Assembly: GCF_004342025.1 (NCBI RefSeq)
Contig: NZ_SLWN01000004.1
Location: forward strand, 310,001-374,000
DNA from: Kribbella steppae
GTDB taxonomy: Bacteria; Actinomycetota; Actinomycetes; Propionibacteriales; Kribbellaceae
DNA: 64,000 nucleotides
Reading direction: 5' to 3'
A program made the translations under genes and the position numbers. Under the pieces are notes generated by a model. The model did no database searches and was not told the origin of the DNA. It worked only from the letters and a program-made list of their open reading frames with translations. Positions 43,672 through 50,965 of the stretch are shown here, piece by piece; position 1 is the first letter of the stretch, and the number at the start of each line of letters is the position of its first letter.

Positions 43672-45890
43672 ACCGGCTCCCCATACGGAATGCCGAACCC
43701 GTTGGTCGAGATGTACACGCGCCCGTAGACGCGCGGATCACCGGTGATCGCCTCACCTGTGGACGCGTACTGATGCCGGTCGTCGTTCACTCGAACCCAC
43801 GTCCCACCGCTGTCATCGGACCGATAGATACCGCGTTGACCGGCAAACTTGCCTGACATGTACACCGCCATATCAACCGAACCACGGGCCGCCTTACCGA
43901 AGCCGACCGTGTACGCCTCCTCAACAGTCCTCACAGGCAAGAACGTTAGACCGCGGTCACTCGACCGATAGAGGCCGCCTGCACCGGCCGCCAACCAGCA
44001 GTGCCCGGCGCGATCCAGCACGGTCTCCAACTTCCCGGCTCCGGTCGGCAGCCCGGTGGCTGTGACCGAGAACGCGACCCCACCGTTCGTGCTCGAGTAC
44101 GCCGTACCTGTCGCCGGATCGAACGCGTAGAACAGCCGAGCATCCACCCGATCTCCGACGACCACCGCCTGCACCGGTAGTCCGTCCACGGCCGTCCAGG
44201 AGACACCGCGATCGCGCGAGTAGTGCGGCACCACGTCACCCGGTGCCCACAGCAACGTTCGCGCATCGGCACTCACCGCGATCCGGCCCGTCTGCGTCAT
44301 GCCGGCCGGCTCGCCCAGGAAGGGCTGCCACGACACCCCGGCATCGGTCGAGTAGGCCCCACGCTCGCCCGCCCCAGCGTTGGCCAGCCGTACGACGAAC
44401 CCGGGCGACAGTGCCGCGAAGTCCAGACTCGGTGACGTTCCACTGACCGGGTTCGACGCCTGCCCATCCGGCGGCACGCGGTCCAGCCGCCCGTGCCGGT
44501 ACACGCCGATGTCACCGAGCGCGCTGATCAACGGCGGTCCCCATGGCGGACTGATCAGATCGAGTACGGCGGTCTCCTCCAGCCCCTGCGCCCGCACCGA
44601 CCAGTGGGTACTGCGACCAGCCTCAGCCTCGGTGACGTCGTCGGTGCCGAAGATCGTGGCACCGGTGACGTACAGCACCTTGTCCGAGTCGAACGGGTCG
44701 ATCGAGATGTCGCCGATCATCCAGCCCAGCTTCGGCGTCTCATGGAAGTTGAGGTACGGCGCTCCAGAGGTGTCCAGCTCGATTTTCGCAGCGATCGAAT
44801 GCCAGGTCTGCCCACCGTCGACCGAGCGGAACACGTCGTCGACCGGTCCCCACCGGCTCATCGTCGACACCATCACCGTGCCCGGGCGCCGTGGATCGGT
44901 CGCGAGCCCGGCGTACCCGAACCCGGCCTCACCACCGGTGTTCGGGCGCAGTGGGGTGATGTCGGTCCACAGACCGGTCGCGGTGTCCAGCTTGTGTACG
45001 GCGCCGTCGTACATCTCGTATGGTCCGGGCAGGTCGCCGTACGTCAGGTAGATGTTGCCGTCAGCCCCCAATTCGCCGTGGTGGGGCAGCAGTCCGGTCG
45101 GCTGTCCGTCGACGGGGGTCCAGGTCGCGCCGGCGTCGGTGCTGCGGTAGAGCGGGGACGACGGGTCCGTCACGCCGACGTAGATCGTCCCGTTCCGTGG
45201 GTCGACGAAGACGAAGGCGATGCCGATTCCTGGCGTCCCGGTCGTCGGGAAACTCTCCACGTGCGCCCACGTCTCGCCGCGGTCAGGGCTGCGCCACAGT
45301 CCGTGTCCCCGGGTACCGAGGAACAGCACGCGACCGTCGCGGGGATCGATCACCAATCGTTCACCCATCGAGCGACCTGGTTCGTTGCCGCCGAGTTTGA
45401 ACGGCAGGTCGGTCCGTTCGAAGGTCCGGCCCTGGTCACACGAGCGGAGGATGGCGCCGTTGATCGGCGACCAGTCGTTCGTATAGGTGCCGACGGCAAG
45501 GTACAGGCGGGATGGATCGGCCGGATCGAGGGCAAGGCTCTCGACACCGGTCCAGTTCCATTCGTCCCAGCCGATCCAGTGCAGCAACTGCTCCCAGCGT
45601 TGCGTCCGGTTGTCGAAGCGGGCCGCTCCCCCGATGTCGGTTCGTGCGTACACGAGTCCACGGCGACGCGGGTGGTGGATGATTCCGGTGACGAAACCGC
45701 CGCCGACGATCTCCACGTTCCGCCACCGGTAGCGCGCCGCCGCCCCGGCTGTCGCCGGCAAGGACGAGGAGAAGGCGGATGCGGCACCGGACGCCGTGGC
45801 TGCGTCGGCAGCGAGCGCCGTGGCGGAGGTGGCGGCCGCGAGCGCCGTTCCGGTGCCCAACGCAAGGAAGTGTCTGCGTGGCAGAGACAT
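43668..45890 (-). CDS. Tat-exported GH74 xyloglucanase
   Basis: 740 aa from ATG 45890. A twin-arginine signal (PRRHFLALGTGTALAA) is followed by one GH74 unit, two seven-bladed propellers. The propeller start WRNVEIVGGGFVTGIIHHP and YARTDIGGAARFD (first catalytic Asp) are typical; Asp-box-like SxDxGxTW motifs recur (SCDQGRTFE, SPDRGETW, STDAGATW, SVDGGQTW). GH74 enzymes are endo-xyloglucanases with open clefts. No CBM is attached. It starts 2 bp after the permease stop. Confidence 0.92.
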   Translation of the reverse strand: MSLPRRHFLALGTGTALAAATSATALAADAATASGAASAFSSSLPATAGAAARYRWRNVEIVGGGFVTGIIHHPRRRGLVYARTDIGGAARFDNRTQRWEQLLHWIGWDEWNWTGVESLALDPADPSRLYLAVGTYTNDWSPINGAILRSCDQGRTFERTDLPFKLGGNEPGRSMGERLVIDPRDGRVLFLGTRGHGLWRSPDRGETWAHVESFPTTGTPGIGIAFVFVDPRNGTIYVGVTDPSSPLYRSTDAGATWTPVDGQPTGLLPHHGELGADGNIYLTYGDLPGPYEMYDGAVHKLDTATGLWTDITPLRPNTGGEAGFGYAGLATDPRRPGTVMVSTMSRWGPVDDVFRSVDGGQTWHSIAAKIELDTSGAPYLNFHETPKLGWMIGDISIDPFDSDKVLYVTGATIFGTDDVTEAEAGRSTHWSVRAQGLEETAVLDLISPPWGPPLISALGDIGVYRHGRLDRVPPDGQASNPVSGTSPSLDFAALSPGFVVRLANAGAGERGAYSTDAGVSWQPFLGEPAGMTQTGRIAVSADARTLLWAPGDVVPHYSRDRGVSWTAVDGLPVQAVVVGDRVDARLFYAFDPATGTAYSSTNGGVAFSVTATGLPTGAGKLETVLDRAGHCWLAAGAGGLYRSSDRGLTFLPVRTVEEAYTVGFGKAARGSVDMAVYMSGKFAGQRGIYRSDDSGGTWVRVNDDRHQYASTGEAITGDPRVYGRVYISTNGFGIPYGEPV

Positions 45891-45892
45891 GG

Positions 45893-46798
45893 TCACCCCT
45901 TGACTGCGCCGATGATGACGCCCTTGGTGAAGTGACGCTGGATGAACGGATAGACCAGCAGGACCGGCACGATCGCGATCACCACGATCGCCATCTTGAT
46001 CGCCAGACTCGGCGCCGGCGCCATCCCCAGCCCGGTCCCGGACGCGATCCCGCCGGCCCCCGTCGGCAGCACCTGCGCCTGCACGATGTACGTCCGCAGC
46101 ACCATCTGCAACGGCCACTTGTTGTTGTCGTTGATATACAAGAGCGCATTGAAGAACGCGTTCCAGTAGCCGACCGCGTAGAACAGCCCGACCACGGCCA
46201 CCACCGCCTTCGACAGCGGCATCACGATCCGGCGCAGGATCGCGAACTCCCCCGCACCGTCGATCCGTGCACTGTCGATCAGCTCACCCGGGATGCCCAT
46301 GAAGAACGACCGCATCACGATCAGGTTGAACGCCGACACCGCGGTCGGCAGGATCAGCGACGCATAGCTGTCGATCAGCCCGAGCGCGTTCACCACCAGG
46401 TAGCTCGGGATGATGCCCGGCCCGAACAGAAAGGTGAGCAGTACGACGAACAACAGCGGCCGGTGAAACAACGACCCCGGCCGCGACAGCCCGTACGCCG
46501 CGAGCACAGTGATCCCGAGGCTGAACGCCGTACCGACCGCCGTGATCACGACACTGATCACCAGCGCCCGCGTGACCACTCCACCGGACAGCAGTTGCGC
46601 GTACGCCGCCAACGTCAACTCTCGCGGTACGACGACCAGACCGCCGGCCCGAGTCACGGACTCCGTGGTGGACAGGCTCGTCACCACCACGACGTACAGC
46701 GGGAACGTCACCGCAAGCGCGACCAGCGCCAGCACCACCGGCCGGCTCAGCCGAGCGACCCTGGTCGGCTCCTCTTCCCAGATTGCTCTTGTCGTCAT
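45893..46798 (-). CDS. Xyloglucan-oligosaccharide ABC permease (LplC-like)
   Basis: 301 aa, six membrane helices, EAA loop IDSARIDGAGEFAILRRIVM (about 185-204). FGPGIIPSYLVVNALGLIDSY matches CUT1 second permeases. Overlaps the upstream permease gene by 4 bp and is followed directly by GH74. Confidence 0.9.
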   Translation of the reverse strand: MTTRAIWEEEPTRVARLSRPVVLALVALAVTFPLYVVVVTSLSTTESVTRAGGLVVVPRELTLAAYAQLLSGGVVTRALVISVVITAVGTAFSLGITVLAAYGLSRPGSLFHRPLLFVVLLTFLFGPGIIPSYLVVNALGLIDSYASLILPTAVSAFNLIVMRSFFMGIPGELIDSARIDGAGEFAILRRIVMPLSKAVVAVVGLFYAVGYWNAFFNALLYINDNNKWPLQMVLRTYIVQAQVLPTGAGGIASGTGLGMAPAPSLAIKMAIVVIAIVPVLLVYPFIQRHFTKGVIIGAVKG

Positions 46799-47796
46799 GA
46801 GCGGGAATACACCCCCTGCTCGCCCACCATGTGGGCGAATCGGTTGGCTACCAGGACGAGGACGAGTCCGACGACACCTTTGAAGAGGCCGGCCGCGGCG
46901 CCGTAGCCGAAGTCTCCGACGAGCAGACCCTGGTAGTAGACGTACGTGTCGAGCACCTCGGCCGCGTTTCCGCCAACGGCACTGCGCTGAAGGATGAACT
47001 GCTCGAAGCCGACCGTCAGTGCATCGCCGAGCCGGAGGATGAGCAGCAGCACGATGACCGGCCGCAGACCGGGCAGCGTGATGTGCCACAGCCGTCGCCA
47101 GCGGTTCGCACCGTCAGCCGCGGCCGCCTCGTAGAGGGCTGGGTTGATTGTCGACAATGCGGCCAGGAACACGATCATGCCCCAGCCGGCGTCCTTCCAG
47201 ATCGACTGCGCGGTGACCAGCAGGATGAACGTGTCCGGCTTGGTCATCAGGTCGACCGCCTCGTAGCCGTTCGCCCGCAGCGACTGCGCGAGCAGACCGG
47301 CACCACCGATCATCTGCTGGAAGAGCGAGACGACGAGCACCCACGAGAAGAAGTGCGGCAGGTAGACGACACCCTGGATCAGCGTCCGGAGCCGGACCGA
47401 CAGCACGCTGTTCAGCAGCAGCGCAAGCGCGATCGGGATCGGGAAGAAGAACGCCAGCTGGACGGCGGTGATGGTCAGTGTGTTCGCGACCGCCTTCCAG
47501 AACGCCGGCTCGGAGAACAGCCGGCTGAAGTTGGAAAACCCGACGAATTCGCTGCCCCGGATCCCGACGTACGGCGAATAGTCCTGGAACGCGATCACGT
47601 TGCCGAGGGTCGGGAAGTAGTGGAAGACGCCGAGCAACGCGATCACCGGCATCACCATCAGCAGCAGCGGCCAATCCCGCCGGAACCGATGCCGGAACCC
47701 CGCACCACCGCGACGGCGCCGGCCGCCCGACCCGGCGCCGGTCCGTGCCTCGGCCACCGGGTCCGCGCTCAGCGGGCGCTTAGCGACCGTTGTCAC
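46795..47796 (-). CDS. Xyloglucan-oligosaccharide ABC permease (LplB-like)
   Basis: 333 aa from GTG 47796, inside the end of the binding-protein gene. A basic Gly/Arg-rich N-terminal tail (about 1-42) precedes six helices; EAA loop YEAAAADGANRWRRLWHITL. Partner of the next permease. Confidence 0.9.
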   Translation of the reverse strand: MTTVAKRPLSADPVAEARTGAGSGGRRRRGGAGFRHRFRRDWPLLLMVMPVIALLGVFHYFPTLGNVIAFQDYSPYVGIRGSEFVGFSNFSRLFSEPAFWKAVANTLTITAVQLAFFFPIPIALALLLNSVLSVRLRTLIQGVVYLPHFFSWVLVVSLFQQMIGGAGLLAQSLRANGYEAVDLMTKPDTFILLVTAQSIWKDAGWGMIVFLAALSTINPALYEAAAADGANRWRRLWHITLPGLRPVIVLLLILRLGDALTVGFEQFILQRSAVGGNAAEVLDTYVYYQGLLVGDFGYGAAAGLFKGVVGLVLVLVANRFAHMVGEQGVYSRS

Positions 47797-49447
47797 TGAG
47801 GACCTTGGTGTAGAAGTCGCGGCCTTCGTTACCGCCGTTGGTCTGCCACTCCTTGATCGCGGTCTTCAGCTCACTGACCGGGCGGCGGCCGCGGAAGATG
47901 TCCTGCAACGCGTCGTCGAACGGCTGGGCCAGCGCCGCCATCTTGGCCGGCTGCTCGACCCGGATCCCGTCGAACAGACTCTTCTGCTGCACCTTGGCGG
48001 CCGCGTTCTGCCAGGCGCTCATCGACTCGACGTACCCGGGATACTCGCTCTGGGTGATGGCTGTCGGCCGGCCGCCGAGGAAGATGTAGGTCTGCGACAC
48101 CTCCTTCTGGCCCAGCGCGGTGAGCTTCGGCGCACCGGACGGCTGTTTGGTGTAGTGCGTGCCCTCCTTCCCGTACATGTAGAGCTGGTTCTCCTCGGTG
48201 CCGAACGGCGCGGCGGTGTAGTTGAGGACGCCGAGCAGCTCCTTCACGCGCGCTTCGCCGAGCCCCTTCTTCACGAAGGTGAAGATGCCGGCCGGGTCGC
48301 CGCCCCAGGTGATCGGCGTCCCACCGTCGTGGGCGAACGGCATCACCGGCTGCGGGTTGTACTTGGGGTTGATCGTGGCCTGGCGCTGCAACGACTCCTG
48401 CCAGCCGCCGAGCCCGTTCTGGCGGATCACCAGCTTGCCGCCCTCGAACAGCGCGTTCTGATCCGCGCCGGCGTTGCCGACCACCTCCGGGTGCACGTAG
48501 CCGGCTTGGAACAGCTTCCGGACGAAGGCCACCGCCTCCTTGAACTCCGGAGTCTCGATCTTGTTGACCAGCTTGCCGTCGGCGTCCTTACGCCAGTCGG
48601 ACGGCGCTCCGAAGGCCCGGACCACCTCGTCGGAGACCGCGCCGAAAGCCCAGCGGTTCGCCTTCGCGTCGGTCAGTTGCTTGCCCAGCGCGAGCAGGTC
48701 ATCGGCGTTCTTCGGCGCTTCGGCGCCGAACTGGTCGAAGATGTCCTTGCGGTACATCAGCATCCAGGGGAACCCGTCCGAGGGGAACGGCACCGCCTTG
48801 AGCTGGTTGTTCCAGACGCCGTACGCCCAGGCCCTGGTCGGCAGGTTGGCCAGCATCGGGTACGCCGACGCCTTGTCCCCGGCCAGATACGGCGTCAGGT
48901 CCTCGAACAGCTTGTCCACGGCCTGACCGAACCGGGTCAGCCCGGCGATGTTCCAGCCCGGGACGCAGAGCAGCTCGGGCACGTTGCCCGCGGCAAGGAT
49001 CGGGCCGAGCTTGTCGCCATAGTCGTTGCCGTTCAGGATGTTGAACCGGACCGGCGCCCCGATGCGCTCGTTGTTCACGTCGTAGTAGCTGTTGTGGCCG
49101 AGGCCGGGCGGCATCGGGCTCCACAGCGGCGTCATCGCGGACACTTCCTTGCCGCTGGTGACCGCCTTGTCCGGGACGGCCCGCTTCAGCTCGGCCGGGT
49201 ACTTCGTGAAGGCCGGGGAGGCGCCGTTCTCACCCGGCAGGTCCGGCTTGACCGACTCGTACGCGATGTACGTCGGCAGCAGCCCGGACAACTTGTCCTC
49301 GGCCTCGGCCCGGCCTGCGGTCGCCGACCCGGCGCTGCCGTCCGAGCACCCGGTCAGCGTGACGCCGCCGGCGGTCGCCGCGGCGCCCGCGCCGAGCAGG
49401 GAGATGAACGTCCGGCGGCTGGTCTGGCCGCTCACTGGTCCAGTCAC
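47780..49447 (-). CDS. Tat lipoprotein solute-binding protein for xyloglucan oligosaccharides
   Basis: 555 aa from GTG 49447 (AGGAG upstream). The N terminus combines a twin-arginine motif (SRRTFISLLG) with a lipobox LTGC (Cys34), so it is exported folded and lipidated. The body is a CUT1 family-1 binding protein of the large LplA type. It is the first gene of a five-gene operon with two permeases, GH74 and GH42. The ligand is inferred from that context. Confidence 0.88.
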   Translation of the reverse strand: MTGPVSGQTSRRTFISLLGAGAAATAGGVTLTGCSDGSAGSATAGRAEAEDKLSGLLPTYIAYESVKPDLPGENGASPAFTKYPAELKRAVPDKAVTSGKEVSAMTPLWSPMPPGLGHNSYYDVNNERIGAPVRFNILNGNDYGDKLGPILAAGNVPELLCVPGWNIAGLTRFGQAVDKLFEDLTPYLAGDKASAYPMLANLPTRAWAYGVWNNQLKAVPFPSDGFPWMLMYRKDIFDQFGAEAPKNADDLLALGKQLTDAKANRWAFGAVSDEVVRAFGAPSDWRKDADGKLVNKIETPEFKEAVAFVRKLFQAGYVHPEVVGNAGADQNALFEGGKLVIRQNGLGGWQESLQRQATINPKYNPQPVMPFAHDGGTPITWGGDPAGIFTFVKKGLGEARVKELLGVLNYTAAPFGTEENQLYMYGKEGTHYTKQPSGAPKLTALGQKEVSQTYIFLGGRPTAITQSEYPGYVESMSAWQNAAAKVQQKSLFDGIRVEQPAKMAALAQPFDDALQDIFRGRRPVSELKTAIKEWQTNGGNEGRDFYTKVLSDNGR

Positions 49448-49481
49448 GATGGCTCTCCTGGATTTCTTGGCCTAGAATTAG

Positions 49482-49498
49482 TTGGGCTAGTAGCCAAA
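49482..49498. promoter_or_regulatory. Probable ROK operator between binding-protein and ROK genes
   Basis: TTGGGCTA-G-TAGCCAAA has 7 of 8 matching pairs and lies in an AT-rich patch, 35 bp upstream of the binding-protein start. It is unlike the TCGAAGCGCTTCGA sites, so the transporter operon is likely under the ROK protein rather than LacI. Confidence 0.6.
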
Positions 49499-49570
49499 CA
49501 AATTAACCCAAGCACGAAGGCACGACAAGGTGTAGAACTGATCCAGCCGAACGAACCGACGGGACCGACC

Positions 49571-50764
49571 TTGAGCACACAGACCGCGGACCACACCGAT
49601 ATCCGCGCCACCAACCTGGCGGCGGTGCTGGGCTTCCTGCGCCGCCAGGCCCCGTGCTCACGGGCCGCGATCGCGTCCGGGACCGGGCTGAACAAGGCGA
49701 CCGTGACGAGCATCGTCGGGGATCTGCTCGACCGGCGCCTGGTCCGCGAGACCCAGCAGACCCAGAACCACGTCGGCCGGCCCGCGACCTTGCTCGTCCT
49801 GGACGGGTCGGCGTACGCAGCGATCGGTCTGGAGGTCAGCGCGCGGGGTCTGAGTGCGCTCGCCTACGACACCGCCGGTGAGCAGGTACTGCGCTGGCAC
49901 CGCGCCGGGCCTGGTGTCGATGCCGGGCCGGCGAAAACGATCGCTGCATTGGCGGCACTGGCTCGGCGGGCGATCACGACCGTGCAGTCGTCGGGTCGCC
50001 GCGTGCTGGGGATCACGGTCGGCGTGCCGGGATTGGTGAACCGAGACGGCGCCGTCGTACTGGCTGCCGGGCTCGGTTGGCGGGACGTGGCTCTGCAGGC
50101 GGATCTCGCGGCTGCGCTCGGGCGGCCGGACATCCCGGTGAACGTCGACAACGACGCGTCGCTCGCCGTACTGGCTGAGCATCTCTACGGCCCGTTGGCC
50201 GGCTCGGAGAACCTCATCGAACTGAACGGCGACACCGGAGTCGGGGCCGGCATCATCGTCGACGGCCGACCGCTGCGCGGGCACCTCGGGTACGTCGGTG
50301 AGATCGGTCATCTCCGCCTGGTCGCGGACGGACCCGTCTGCGGCTGTGGACGCCGCGGCTGCCTGGAAGCGCTCGCCAGCCTGCCGGCGATCCTGTCCCG
50401 GATCGACGGCCTGACCGACCCCGATCCGCAGATCCAGCTCGAGCACCTCATCCGCCGGGCCGACGCGGGCGAGGCCGCGGTCACCAAGGTCCTTGCCGAG
50501 GCCGGCACCCACCTGGGCCACGGCATCGCCGCCCTCGTCAACATCCTCAACCCGGGGTACGTCGTACTCGGTGGCTCCTACGCCCTGCTGGCCACCCACC
50601 TCTCCCCCACGATCACCAAGTCGCTGCACGAGTCCGCCATCGCCCCCGACGCCGGCGGCTGCACGATCGTCGCCTCGACCTTCCCCCACACCGCCACTCC
50701 CCTCGGCGCCACCGCCCAAGCGCTCGCGCCGCTCACGATGGGCCACCTCCCCAGCCTTGCGTGA
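49571..50764 (+). CDS. ROK-family transcriptional regulator
   Basis: 397 aa from TTG 49571. The winged helix (about 12-75, TNLAAVLGFLRRQAPCSRAAIA, LNKATVTSIVGDLLDRRL) precedes a ROK sugar-kinase-like domain with ITVGVPGLV, VDNDASLAVLAE, LNGDTGVGAGIIVDG and the zinc motif CGCGRRGCLEA. It is XylR-like, sensing a sugar such as xylose or a xyloglucan fragment. Divergent from the transporter operon. The upstream in-frame sequence has no better start. Confidence 0.85.
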   Translation: MSTQTADHTDIRATNLAAVLGFLRRQAPCSRAAIASGTGLNKATVTSIVGDLLDRRLVRETQQTQNHVGRPATLLVLDGSAYAAIGLEVSARGLSALAYDTAGEQVLRWHRAGPGVDAGPAKTIAALAALARRAITTVQSSGRRVLGITVGVPGLVNRDGAVVLAAGLGWRDVALQADLAAALGRPDIPVNVDNDASLAVLAEHLYGPLAGSENLIELNGDTGVGAGIIVDGRPLRGHLGYVGEIGHLRLVADGPVCGCGRRGCLEALASLPAILSRIDGLTDPDPQIQLEHLIRRADAGEAAVTKVLAEAGTHLGHGIAALVNILNPGYVVLGGSYALLATHLSPTITKSLHESAIAPDAGGCTIVASTFPHTATPLGATAQALAPLTMGHLPSLA

Positions 50765-50889
50765 CACCTTTTGTGAACGCCGGAAAGCGTGTGCCAGGTC
50801 TTGACCTGCCCGGCTGAGAATGCAACCCTCTGATCACTCCGTCGTAGCAGGGCCGTCACTGGCCGAGACGGATTTTTTCGCCCAGACCG

Positions 50890-50903
50890 TCGAAGCGCTT
50901 CGA
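50890..50903. promoter_or_regulatory. LacI operator, GH3 promoter, copy 1
   Basis: TCGAAGCGCTTCGA, the same 14-bp core as at GH12/LacI and GH31. Centre lies 35 bp from copy 2. Confidence 0.85.
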
Positions 50904-50924
50904 TCGATTGACCGCGGTGAGCGT

Positions 50925-50938
50925 TCGAAGCGCTTCGA
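50925..50938. promoter_or_regulatory. LacI operator, GH3 promoter, copy 2
   Basis: Second TCGAAGCGCTTCGA, 27 bp before the GH3 start codon. The pair would let the repressor bind as two dimers or a looped tetramer. Confidence 0.85.
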
Positions 50939-50965
50939 CACCAGCCGCAGTGGAGTCGATCGCCG

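Noticed and set aside
48155..49570. In-frame extension of the ROK gene back through the binding-protein gene
   Set aside because: The extension is antisense to the lipoprotein gene; the ROK winged helix begins just after TTG 49571.
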